A model generated the notes under the pieces. That model saw only the letters and a list, made by a program, of their open reading frames with translations. It was not told the origin of the DNA and searched no databases. A program made the position numbers and the translations under genes. From assembly GCF_001298105.1 (NCBI RefSeq), contig NZ_LGJH01000147.1:1-64000 (forward strand): a stretch of 64,000 bases of DNA, written 5' to 3'. This DNA comes from Novosphingobium sp. ST904. Lineage in GTDB: Bacteria; Pseudomonadota; Alphaproteobacteria; Sphingomonadales; Sphingomonadaceae. Every line of letters starts with the position of its first letter. The first letter of the stretch is position 1. This document shows, in pieces, positions 51,321 to 59,044 of the stretch.

Positions 51321-51752
51321 ATGCCCCGTCCCGCCTCCTGCCGCAGTGCAACGACCCTCGCGGCACTGCTTGCGGTGACGCTCGGCCTTGCCGCCTCCGC
51401 TCATGCAGAGGACAAGAAGGCCGATCCTCTCCCCCCACCGGACCCCTCGTTCCTGGCGATGGACGACATCGACGCCCCGATCATCGACAGCGGCCGCATC
51501 GACGGCGTGCTGCACGTCTCGATCGTGGTGAAGACCAAATCGGCGGAAAGCGCCGCCGAACTGGCGAAGCGAATGCCGGAACTGCGTGCGGCCTCGCTGG
51601 CGGCGGCGATCGAATTCGCGCGGCTCCATGCCTCGCCGTTCACGCCCGTCAACGTCGCGCGGCTCTCGGCGATGATGTCCCCCCCGATCAAGCGGCTCGA
51701 CGCGGGGATCGAGAAGGTCCTGATCGTGAAGGTTTCAGCCACCGAATCCTGA
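51321..51752 (+). CDS. Periplasmic protein of unknown function
   Basis: A 143-residue exported protein. A signal peptide (residues 1-29, ATTLAALLAVTLGLAASAHAE) is followed by a compact domain: FLAMDDIDAPIIDSGRIDGVLHVSIVVKTKSAESAAELAKRMPELRAASLAAAIEFARLHASPFTPVNVARLSAMM. The alternation of a beta hairpin and long helices recalls FliL-like or stomatin-like small domains, but I do not assign a family. It is alone on its strand, between flagellar blocks. Confidence 0.7.
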   Translation: MPRPASCRSATTLAALLAVTLGLAASAHAEDKKADPLPPPDPSFLAMDDIDAPIIDSGRIDGVLHVSIVVKTKSAESAAELAKRMPELRAASLAAAIEFARLHASPFTPVNVARLSAMMSPPIKRLDAGIEKVLIVKVSATES

Positions 51753-51785
51753 AGCCCGCCCCCGGCCGCACCGCCTGACCCACAA

Positions 51786-51828
51786 ACGAAAGCCCCCCGC
51801 CCGTCAGACCGGACGGGGGGGCTTTCGT
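51786..51828. terminator. Bidirectional terminator
   Basis: ACGAAAGCCCCCCGCCCGTC pairs with GACGGGGGGGCTTTCGT with a small bulge. It ends the exported protein gene (+) and the motE-like gene (-). Confidence 0.88.
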
Positions 51829-51864
51829 GTTTCGGAGCGGCTTTCGAAAAAGGGAGGCGCCGTC

Positions 51865-52515
51865 CTACTGTGCGGCTGGTCCCGCCCCTTGCGGCTTCCC
51901 GCCCGAAGCGAGCGCCTGCGGACGCGGCTTTCCGCGCATCGGCGCGGCGGCGGCGGCCGGAGCCTTGATGACCTTGCGCCCCGCCATCGCCATGGAAAGC
52001 TCCACGGCCGCGCTGGGAGTCATGTAGGCCATGATCTGCGCGGTGGCGCGTTCGCGCATGCGCTTGGCCACCTGCGTCTGGACCTCGATGTCCAGCTTCT
52101 CGAGGATCGGCGCGGCGCGCTGGGGCTTCATCGTCTGGTAGATGCGCGCCAGATTGTCGTAAGGCACGTCGGGCTCGGCCGCGCCGTTACGCCCCGCGGG
52201 TTGCTGCCCGCCCTGCGCGGCCTGGTTCTGCTGCATCTGGCCGGCAAGGCGCGTCTCGCCCGCCTTGACCGCCTGCTCCCGCATTTCGAGCTTGCGGCGT
52301 TCGGCCGCCAGCACGCGGTCGCGCTGCGAGGTCGCGTCCTGAAGCGAGGCGCCGAGACGCCCGGAATCGCCCTTCCCCGCATCGGCCGGCGGCGCGGCAA
52401 GGGCGATGGCATTGGCCACCGCCGCCGCCCCGGCGACCGCGAAGATCAGCCGCGATGGCTGGGTGAGCGAGCGAAGAGGCGACAGCGCGCCTCCAAGCCG
52501 GGCGGAAAGCGTCAT
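51865..52515 (-). CDS. motE: MotE-like flagellar chaperone
   Basis: A 216-residue protein. The N-terminal segment (RLIFAVAGAAAVANAIALAAPPADA) serves as signal or anchor. A coiled coil (RDRVLAAERRKLEMREQAVKAGETRLAGQM) is followed by an MgtE-N-like domain (LARIYQTMKPQRAAPILEKLDIEVQTQVAKRMRERATAQIMAYMTPSAAVELSMAM). This is the layout of alphaproteobacterial MotE, which helps MotC fold or locate. It overlaps the DUF6468-type gene by 4 bp at the end of the fliL-fliM unit. Confidence 0.82.
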   Translation of the reverse strand: MTLSARLGGALSPLRSLTQPSRLIFAVAGAAAVANAIALAAPPADAGKGDSGRLGASLQDATSQRDRVLAAERRKLEMREQAVKAGETRLAGQMQQNQAAQGGQQPAGRNGAAEPDVPYDNLARIYQTMKPQRAAPILEKLDIEVQTQVAKRMRERATAQIMAYMTPSAAVELSMAMAGRKVIKAPAAAAAPMRGKPRPQALASGGKPQGAGPAAQ

Positions 52516-53123
52516 GCAACCGCGCTTTCACGCGAAGCGCGCGCCGTGGCGATGTCGCGGACCACGCCGGTGGTGTCGCCGCGAACCGCATCGTTGGCCG
52601 CCGCTGCGACCTTGCGGCGCGAACGCGTGCGGGCCGGAGCGGGCGCCGCGATCTTCTCGGCCTCGAGGATGCCGGCAACGACCTTCTCGGCATCGGTCTT
52701 GACGGTGCGACCGGCGGCCTTGGCGCGGCTGGCCGGCTTGGCGGCGGTCTTGGCGGCCGTGCGCGGCTTGGCGGGCGCACGCTTCTTCGGCGCCTTTTCC
52801 TCGACCCTGGGGGTCTGCGCGGCGGCATCCATGATACGGTCGGCCACGGCATTGCCGATACCCACCATCAGCGAGAGTTCGTCGCGAATTTCCTCGGCGG
52901 CGGCGATGGCGCTGGCCTGGGCCTTGCCGTCGGTCGCCAGCACGCGCTTGAGATCGCCCAGAACGATGCGGGCCTGGTTGGTCGCACGGTCGATCTGGGT
53001 CACGCTGTCGGCAAGCTGGGTATCGCGCATGATCCGCAGGCGGCGGCTCATGCGGGCGCTCTGCACCAGCACGGAGACGCAGAGCAGGATCAGCGCGACG
53101 TTGATCACGGTGGTGAAGGTCAT
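52512..53123 (-). CDS. DUF6468-type flagellar operon protein
   Basis: A 203-residue protein with one N-terminal membrane helix (VINVALILLCVSVLVQS), a helical segment (RLRIMRDTQLADSVTQIDRATNQARIVLGDLKRVL... EEIRDELSLMVGIGNAVADRIM) and an Ala/Lys/Arg-rich tail (KKRAPAKPRTAAKTAAKPASRAK). Proteins of this kind follow fliM in many alphaproteobacteria and are listed as DUF6468; the role is unknown. The start at 53123 overlaps the fliM stop. Confidence 0.8.
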   Translation of the reverse strand: MTFTTVINVALILLCVSVLVQSARMSRRLRIMRDTQLADSVTQIDRATNQARIVLGDLKRVLATDGKAQASAIAAAEEIRDELSLMVGIGNAVADRIMDAAAQTPRVEEKAPKKRAPAKPRTAAKTAAKPASRAKAAGRTVKTDAEKVVAGILEAEKIAAPAPARTRSRRKVAAAANDAVRGDTTGVVRDIATARASRESAVA

Positions 53124-54139
53124 TTCGGATACCCCTTGGAAATGTCGGTGGCCATGCGGATGGCGATATTGCTCGAACGCTGGCCGATGTGAGCGCGGCC
53201 CAGCGGCACGCCGCCGCAATGGACCTGGAGCGCGTCGTTCGGGCTGTGGCTGAGGGCGATCGTCTGCCCCACCTTGAGGTTCATCACGTCGCGCAGGCTC
53301 ATCAGCTTTTCGCCGAGCACGACATCGACGGTGACTTCGGTATTATAGAGCTCGCTGGCCATATGCGTGGCCCACATGCGATCGCGGCCGAGTTTTTCGC
53401 CCATGAAGCGCTGGAGCAGCTTGTTGCGGACCGGCTCGATCGTGGCATAGGGCAGCAGGACCGAGAACTTGCCGCCGCGCCCTTCCATGTCGACACGGAA
53501 AGTGGCGACCGCGGCAATGTTGCTGGGTCCGGCGATGGCGGCGAAGCGCGGGCTCGATTCCATGCGCTCGACCACCATGTTCACCTGCTCGATCGCCTCG
53601 AACGCCTGCGACAGGTCGTCAAGCGCGAGCTGCACCATCTTCGAGACCAGCATGGTCTCGATGGTGGTGAAGGCGCGGCCTTCCACCCGCATCGGGCGCG
53701 TACCCTTGCGCCCGCCCAGCAGGGCATCGACGACCGCGTAGATCAGGCCGGAATCGACCGTGACGACGCCGTAGTTCTCCCACTCCGTCACCTGGAACAC
53801 GCCGAACATGGCGGGCAGCGGCACGTGGTTCATGAACTCGCCGAAGCGGGTGGAGGTGATTTCCTCCAGGCTGACGTCGATCGCATCCGAGGTGAGGTTG
53901 CGCATGCTGGTGGCGAAAGCGCGCACCATGCGTTCGCAGACCACTTCCAGCATCGGCAGCCGTTCATGGCTGATGACGTTGGATTCGATCACCGCCTTCA
54001 GCCCGCTCTTGGGCTGGACCGGCGCGTCACCGTCGAACCCGAACAGGGCGTCGATGCCGGCCTGATCGAAAGTATCGTCGTTGATCGCGCCCATCTTGGG
54101 CGGATCGGGCAGGATGAAGTCGTCGAAATCGTCCATCAT
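53120..54139 (-). CDS. fliM: Flagellar motor switch protein FliM
   Basis: A 339-residue C-ring protein that binds CheY-P. The N-terminus has DDFILPDPP and a QAGIDALFGF segment, which resembles the CheY-binding and linker region. The CheC-like middle domain includes ERMVRAFATSMRNLTSDAIDVSLEEITSTRFGEFMNHVPLPAMFGVF, and the SpoA domain is at the C-terminus (LNTEVTVDVVLGEKLMSLRDVMNLKVGQTIAL). It overlaps fliL by TGATG. Confidence 0.97.
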   Translation of the reverse strand: MMDDFDDFILPDPPKMGAINDDTFDQAGIDALFGFDGDAPVQPKSGLKAVIESNVISHERLPMLEVVCERMVRAFATSMRNLTSDAIDVSLEEITSTRFGEFMNHVPLPAMFGVFQVTEWENYGVVTVDSGLIYAVVDALLGGRKGTRPMRVEGRAFTTIETMLVSKMVQLALDDLSQAFEAIEQVNMVVERMESSPRFAAIAGPSNIAAVATFRVDMEGRGGKFSVLLPYATIEPVRNKLLQRFMGEKLGRDRMWATHMASELYNTEVTVDVVLGEKLMSLRDVMNLKVGQTIALSHSPNDALQVHCGGVPLGRAHIGQRSSNIAIRMATDISKGYPK

Positions 54140-54645
54140 TGCTGAACGAGGTCCTGGATCAGCACGTCCTTGACCATGCCGGCGCCAAGCGCCTGGGTCG
54201 AACGCGTCATCATCTCTTCCTTGATGCGGAACACCGCGGCGGAACCGTTGAGATCGTCAGGCCGCAGTTCGCGCAGGAACGGTTGCAGTGCATCGAGCAC
54301 GACCGGCAGCTTTTCCTTGACCTTGTCGGCCTTGCCCTCGGCGGCGACGATGATGAAGCGCAGCTTGAGGAAGCGCGCCTGGCTGTCTCCGCCGCGCAGG
54401 TTCACGATCATCGGCGGCACTTCGATATAGGATGAAGCACCGCCTTCACCCGCCGGCGCCTCTGCGGCGGCCTCATGTTCGGCGCCGTCGTCGCCGCCGC
54501 GCATGAACCACCAGGCCCCGCCGCCACCGGCCAGCAGGGCCAGAACCGCGGCTCCGCCGATCACCAGCATTTTCCGCCCGGGCTTCCTGGGCTCCGGCAC
54601 ATCGACCGGCGTCACGTCGATCACGTCGTCGCTGGACACTTTCAT
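54136..54645 (-). CDS. fliL: Flagellar basal body protein FliL
   Basis: A 169-residue FliL with a short cytoplasmic part (VIDVTPVDVPEPRKPGRK), one membrane helix (MLVIGGAAVLALLAGGGGAWWFM), and a periplasmic domain (YIEVPPMIVNLRGGDSQARFLKLRFIIVAAE... LRELRPDDLNGSAAVFRIKEEMM). The start is uncertain: the ATG at 54645 has AAGGGG immediately before it, while the GTG at 54639 has the same AAGGGG at an ideal six bases. Confidence 0.93.
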   Translation of the reverse strand: MKVSSDDVIDVTPVDVPEPRKPGRKMLVIGGAAVLALLAGGGGAWWFMRGGDDGAEHEAAAEAPAGEGGASSYIEVPPMIVNLRGGDSQARFLKLRFIIVAAEGKADKVKEKLPVVLDALQPFLRELRPDDLNGSAAVFRIKEEMMTRSTQALGAGMVKDVLIQDLVQQ

Positions 54646-54716
54646 CCCCTTGGCTGTCGGGATGCGCCCCCTCACCGAAATGGTGTCCGCGCATCCGCTT
54701 TCGCGATTTCGCCTCT

Positions 54717-54725
54717 ATTATAGGA
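54717..54725 (-). promoter_or_regulatory. Flagellar TCCTATAA box, fliL promoter
   Basis: TCCTATAAT on the minus strand, about 71 bp before fliL, with TTTTGC ten bases upstream. The + strand of the same site reads TATTATAGG toward flgF (start 54787), and TGCCTAGCG lies at 54744-54752. Confidence 0.5.
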
Positions 54726-54786
54726 AAGCCGCGCGGCAAAATCTGCCTAGCGCCGAATATCGAGAACTTTTTCGCAAGGTGCTGGA

Positions 54787-55530
54787 ATGGACGTATCCTC
54801 CTTCGTTCTGCTGAGCCACGAGCAGGCCTTGCGCCGGCAGCTCGACATCACCGCCAACAACATGGCGAACACCAATACCGTGGGCTACAAGCGTGAGCAG
54901 GCGCTGTTCCACGAATATGTCGAGACCGTGAAGGATGCGCCCGTCCAGGATGCGCGCAAGACTTCGTTCGTGCTCGACTTCGGCGCCGTGCACGACACCG
55001 CGCAAGGCGCGTTCCAGTCTACCGGCAACCCGCTCGACGTGATGATCGACGGGCCGGGCTACCTCAACGTGGAAACGCCCGAAGGCGGCGTCGCCTATAC
55101 GCGGGCAGGCTTCGTGAAGATCCTGAGCACCGGCGAACTGGCCAGTTCCGGCGGCCAGCGCCTGCTGGACCAGAACGGCCAGCCGATCACCATCCCGGCC
55201 GACCAGATGAACCAGGTGTCGATCACCGAGGACGGTTCGGTCATGGCCGCGGGCGCCCAGGTCGGCCGTCTCGCCGTCACCAGCTTCGCCGACGAGAACA
55301 TGCTGGAACCGCGCGGCGACGGGATGCTTACCGGCACCGGCGGCCGCTTCCTCGCCGCCGCGCAGACCAAGCTCAAGACCGGCGGGGTCGAGGCCTCCAA
55401 CGTCGAGCCGATCAAGGAGACCACCAACATGGTCGAGATCCTCCGCTCGTACCAGACCAGCCAGCGCCTCTCCGCCGACCTCAACGACATGCGCAAGCGC
55501 GCGATCGACCGGCTCAGCCGCGTAAGCTGA
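54787..55530 (+). CDS. flgF: Flagellar proximal rod protein FlgF
   Basis: A 247-residue rod protein: SHEQALRRQLDITANNMANTNTVGYKREQALF at the start and GGVEASNVEPIKETTNMVEILRSYQTSQRL at the end. It heads flgF-flgG-flgA-flgH and is divergent from fliL. Confidence 0.95.
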   Translation: MDVSSFVLLSHEQALRRQLDITANNMANTNTVGYKREQALFHEYVETVKDAPVQDARKTSFVLDFGAVHDTAQGAFQSTGNPLDVMIDGPGYLNVETPEGGVAYTRAGFVKILSTGELASSGGQRLLDQNGQPITIPADQMNQVSITEDGSVMAAGAQVGRLAVTSFADENMLEPRGDGMLTGTGGRFLAAAQTKLKTGGVEASNVEPIKETTNMVEILRSYQTSQRLSADLNDMRKRAIDRLSRVS

Positions 55531-55570
55531 CCCCCGCACAGTCCCACCTCATTTTCACGAAGGAGCCATC

Positions 55571-56356
55571 ATGCGTTCGCTCTCCATCGCTTCGACCGGC
55601 ATGCTCGCGCAGCAGACCAACGTCGATGTCATCTCGAACAACATCGCCAACATGAACACCACCGCGTTCAAGCGCCAGCGCGCGGAATTCCAGGACCTGC
55701 TCTACCAGCAGGTCTCGCGCCCCGGCGCGGCGACCAGCGCCGACGGCACGCGGGTTCCCTCGGGCATCCAGATCGGCGCCGGCGTGAAGACCGGCGGCGT
55801 GTACCGCATCACCGAGCAGGGCGCCCTCACCAACACCGGCAACAGCTACGACCTGGCGATCGACGGCCCGGGCTACTTCCAGGTCATGATGCCCTCGGGC
55901 GACCTGTCCTATACCCGCGCCGGCTCGTTCCAGCTTTCGGACCAGGGCGAACTCGTCACCACCGACGGCTACCGCGTCCAGCCCGACATCACGATCCCGC
56001 AGGGCGCGCTGGGCGTCACCGTCTCCAAGTCGGGCGAAGTGCAGGTGAAGATCGCCGGGCAGACCGAACTGCAGACCGTGGGCCAGCTCGAACTGGCGAC
56101 CTTCATCAACGAGGCCGGCCTCGAAGCCATCGGGTCCAACCTCTACCTCGAAACCAGCGCTTCCGGCCAGCCGACCGTCTCGACGCCGGGCCAGCCCGCT
56201 TTCGGCACCCTGAGCCAGGGCTTCGTCGAAGCCTCGAACGTCAACCCGGTCTCGGAAATCACCTCGCTGATCACCGCGCAGCGCGCCTACGAGATGAACA
56301 GCCGCGTGCTCAAGACCGCCGACGAGATGCTCCAGACCTCCACGCAGATAAGCTGA
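55571..56356 (+). CDS. flgG: Flagellar distal rod protein FlgG
   Basis: A 261-residue distal rod subunit: RSLSIASTGMLAQQTNVDVISNNIANMNTTAFKRQRAEFQDLLYQQ, with the typical GIQIGAGVKTGGVYRITEQGALTNTGNSYDLAIDG, and C-terminal QGFVEASNVNPVSEITSLITAQRAYEMNSRVLKTADEML. AAGGAG precedes the ATG. Confidence 0.97.
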   Translation: MRSLSIASTGMLAQQTNVDVISNNIANMNTTAFKRQRAEFQDLLYQQVSRPGAATSADGTRVPSGIQIGAGVKTGGVYRITEQGALTNTGNSYDLAIDGPGYFQVMMPSGDLSYTRAGSFQLSDQGELVTTDGYRVQPDITIPQGALGVTVSKSGEVQVKIAGQTELQTVGQLELATFINEAGLEAIGSNLYLETSASGQPTVSTPGQPAFGTLSQGFVEASNVNPVSEITSLITAQRAYEMNSRVLKTADEMLQTSTQIS

Positions 56357-56360
56357 GACC

Positions 56361-56798
56361 ATGCTCACCGCTCTCCTCCTCGCCCCCGCGCTGGCCAGTG
56401 CCCCGGCGCTTCCGGCCGGCGAACCCGCGCCGGTTCTCGCCCGCACCGTAGAGCGCGGCGAAGTGCTCTCGAAGGCGGACTTCGTCACCGCGCCGGTGCT
56501 GCCGGCAGTGGCCCGCAACGCGCTGAGCCCGGCCGAAGCGGCGGGGCAGGAAGCGGTGCGCCGTCTCAACGCCGGAGCGCCCGTGCGCGCCACCGACCTC
56601 ACCGCCCCGCACCTCGTGCGGCGCGGCGAGGCGGTGACGATCTCGCTCATTTCCGGCGGCCTCAAGATCACCTCGGCGGGCCGCGCGCTCAGCGACGGCG
56701 CCAAGGGCGAACAGGTGCGCGTGCTCAACCTCGCCACCAACCGCACGCTGGATGCCGTGGCCGAAGGCAGCGGCGATGTCCGCATGTCGGTCCAATAA
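56361..56798 (+). CDS. flgA: P-ring assembly chaperone FlgA
   Basis: A 145-residue short FlgA with a signal peptide (TALLLAPALASAPA) and an SAF domain (VLARTVERGEVLSKADFVTAPVLPAV; AVRRLNAGAPVRATDLTAPHLVRRGEAVTISLISGGLKITSAGRALSDGAKGEQVRVLNLATNRTL). It helps FlgI polymerise. It starts 4 bp after flgG. Confidence 0.93.
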   Translation: MLTALLLAPALASAPALPAGEPAPVLARTVERGEVLSKADFVTAPVLPAVARNALSPAEAAGQEAVRRLNAGAPVRATDLTAPHLVRRGEAVTISLISGGLKITSAGRALSDGAKGEQVRVLNLATNRTLDAVAEGSGDVRMSVQ

Positions 56799-56841
56799 GC
56801 GGCGCAGCGGTACCCAGCCCTGCGCCCAAGGAGGCAAGCTC

Positions 56842-57618
56842 ATGAAATCGCGTTTCACGCCGTTCGTTTCCGCGCTGCTCGCCGCCAGCCTGCTGTCAGG
56901 CTGCGGTTCGATCGGACGGCTCAAGAACGTCGGCAAGGCGCCGAAGATGTCGGAAGCGGAAAGCCCGGTCGCCCCGCGCCTCCAGCCCTCGCTCGGCAAT
57001 CACTCCGTCGATGACCGGGCGCTGGCGGGCGGCGATGCCCCGCAGGCGGACGCGGCGCGCGGCGCCTCGTTGTTCCGCACCGGTGGCGGCGCCTTCTTCC
57101 GCGACCAGCGCGCCTCCCGCGTGGGTGACATCGTGACGATCCGCATCAACATCGCGGACAACGCCCAGGTCGCCAATTCGACCACCCGCACCCGCAACGG
57201 CAGCGAGACCGGCGGGATCGCCGCGCTGCTGGGGCTCGAAAGCCAGATTCCCAAGATCCTGCCCGGCAGCCCCGATCCGGGGAACCTCGTCAGCACGGAC
57301 TCGAAGTCCAGCGCCACCGGCATCGGCAACACCACCCGGAGCGAACAGATCAACATGACGGTCGCCGCCACCGTCGTCGGCGTGCTGCCCAACGGCAATC
57401 TCCAGATTCGCGGCAAGCAGGAAGTGCGCGTCAATTACGAACTGCGCGAACTCGTCGTCACCGGCGTGATCCGGCCCGAGGACATCGCGCGCGACAATTC
57501 GATCAAGCACTCCCAGATCGCCGAGGCCCGCATCAGCTACGGCGGACGCGGCCAGCTTACCGATGCACAGCAGGCACGCTGGGGCCAACAGATCTACGAC
57601 GCGCTCTTCCCGTTCTGA
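56842..57618 (+). CDS. flgH: Flagellar L-ring lipoprotein FlgH
   Basis: A 258-residue outer membrane L-ring lipoprotein. The lipobox is LLSGCGS (Cys at about residue 21), followed by ASLFRTGGGAFFRDQRASRVGDIVTIRINIADNAQVANSTTRTRNGSE and GVLPNGNLQIRGKQEVRVNYELRELVVTGVIRPEDI. The start at 56842 is set by GGAGG seven bases upstream; the frame is open further back. Confidence 0.96.
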   Translation: MKSRFTPFVSALLAASLLSGCGSIGRLKNVGKAPKMSEAESPVAPRLQPSLGNHSVDDRALAGGDAPQADAARGASLFRTGGGAFFRDQRASRVGDIVTIRINIADNAQVANSTTRTRNGSETGGIAALLGLESQIPKILPGSPDPGNLVSTDSKSSATGIGNTTRSEQINMTVAATVVGVLPNGNLQIRGKQEVRVNYELRELVVTGVIRPEDIARDNSIKHSQIAEARISYGGRGQLTDAQQARWGQQIYDALFPF

Positions 57619-57644
57619 GCGCAGTCCATTGCGAAAATGCATGG

Positions 57645-57672
57645 CCTCTCCGGCATTGGCCGGAGGGGTTTT
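57645..57672 (+). terminator. Terminator after flgH
   Basis: CTCCGGC (57648-57654) pairs with GCCGGAG (57659-57665), followed by GGGTTTT. A modest stem. Confidence 0.6.
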
Positions 57673-57765
57673 CGCACATCTGCAATAACGGTTTCAAACC
57701 GACCCTATATTCACTGTAAACTCCGAAAATATTTTCGGCACATCGCCCGCAGTTGTTTTCGAACT

Positions 57766-57774
57766 TCCTAGAAT
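57766..57774 (+). promoter_or_regulatory. TCCTAGAAT box, flagellin promoter
   Basis: TCCTAGAAT lies 96 bp before the flagellin ATG, one base from TCCTATAAT, with AGTTGT nine bases upstream. The long leader that would result is a candidate FlbT target. Confidence 0.4.
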
Positions 57775-57870
57775 GAAATCGCAGCCGGAAGATTTCCTGC
57801 TGCACGCATGGCAGCGTGATCTGCCGTCTGGCCGCAGAACCGGCCTGTAATTCTAGAAGGAAATGATACA

Positions 57871-58746
57871 ATGGCGTTTTCGGTTAACACCAATGCTGGC
57901 GCAATGGCGGCTCTGCAGAGCCTCAACTCGACCAACCGCGGCATGGAAACCACGCAGAGCCGCATCAACACCGGCCTGAACGTTGCTTCGACCAAGGATG
58001 ACTCGGCGAAGTACACCGTGGCCCAGACCCTTCGCGGCGACCTCGGCAAGCTGAGCGCGGTTACCTCCTCGCTCAACAACGCCAAGAGCGTCACGGACGT
58101 TGCGGTTGCCGGTGCAGAGCAGATCTCCGACCTGCTCAACGAGATGAAGTCGAAGACCCTCGAGGCTTCGGACACTGGTCTCGACGTCGAAAGCCGTACC
58201 GCGATCTCGAAGGACCTGGTTTCGCTGAAGAACCAGATCGGCACGATCATCGACGGTTCGGACTTCAACGGCACCAACCTGCTGAAGGGCACTGCCGCAG
58301 CCACCGACGGCAACGTCAGCGCTCTCCAGTCGATCGCTTCGGGTGCAGCTACCCTGACGGTTGCGAACCAGGGCTTCACCACCAAGGCCGACACGGCCTT
58401 CGGTGCGTCCGGTACCGACACCGACATCACTGCCCTGAACGATGCCGACTCGGCAACCGGCGCTGCCGCAGCCACCGCCCTTTCGACCAAGCTCGACACT
58501 TTCTTCGACGAAGTTAAGGACAGCCTGAGCGATCTGGGTGCAGCTTCGCGCCAGCTCGAAGGTCAGCAGACCTTCAACAGCAAGCTGACCGACGTGGTCA
58601 CGACCGGCGTGGGCAACCTCGTCGACGCCGACCTCGCCAAGGAATCGGCGACCCTTCAGGCCCTTCAGGTCCAGCAGCAGCTGGGCGTGCAGGCTCTGTC
58701 GATCGCCAACCAGGCGCCGCAGACGATCCTGTCGCTCTTCCGTTAA
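57871..58746 (+). CDS. fliC: Flagellin
   Basis: A 291-residue flagellin. The N-terminal D0/D1 is AFSVNTNAGAMAALQSLNSTNRGMETTQSRINTGLNVASTKDDSAKYTVAQTL, the C-terminal D1/D0 is VDADLAKESATLQALQVQQQLGVQALSIANQAPQTILSLFR, and the central domain is short, as in Caulobacter-type small flagellins. Codon use is less extreme in GC (more T-ending codons) than in the neighbours, as often seen in highly expressed genes. Preceded by AGAAGGAA. Only one flagellin is seen in the window. Confidence 0.97.
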   Translation: MAFSVNTNAGAMAALQSLNSTNRGMETTQSRINTGLNVASTKDDSAKYTVAQTLRGDLGKLSAVTSSLNNAKSVTDVAVAGAEQISDLLNEMKSKTLEASDTGLDVESRTAISKDLVSLKNQIGTIIDGSDFNGTNLLKGTAAATDGNVSALQSIASGAATLTVANQGFTTKADTAFGASGTDTDITALNDADSATGAAAATALSTKLDTFFDEVKDSLSDLGAASRQLEGQQTFNSKLTDVVTTGVGNLVDADLAKESATLQALQVQQQLGVQALSIANQAPQTILSLFR

Positions 58747-58790
58747 TCGGAGGATCGATGGTCTCCCGGTTCGCCGGGAGGCCAATCGTC

Positions 58791-58826
58791 AGGAAGGCCG
58801 GGATGGTTCACCATCCCGGCCTTCTG
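58791..58826 (+). terminator. Terminator after flagellin
   Basis: AGGAAGGCCGGGATGG pairs with CCATCCCGGCCTTCT around a TTCA loop. A second hairpin (CTCCCGG...CCGGGAG) lies at 58763-58780. Confidence 0.88.
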
Positions 58827-59044
58827 TCGTTTCGGGGAGCATGAACCGGGGTGAGGTCGAAAGCGCAGGAGCCAGAATTCCTGAGATCGGCAAACACCAT
58901 GGACAGGCAGCCGGGCGGACCCTGGAGATAGCCCGGAACCCGCAGTTTTCCGGGAATCCGGGACCAGCGATTCACCCGCCGAACTATAATGATAATGGCG
59001 CGCCCATGGCGGGACCGACCCCCCAAGCAGGAACTGGAATACAA
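58827..59044 (+). other. Leader of the chemoreceptor gene
   Basis: About 220 bp with an open frame upstream of the receptor start; a candidate -10 TATAAT lies at 58985-58990. No other structure was recognised. Confidence 0.4.
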
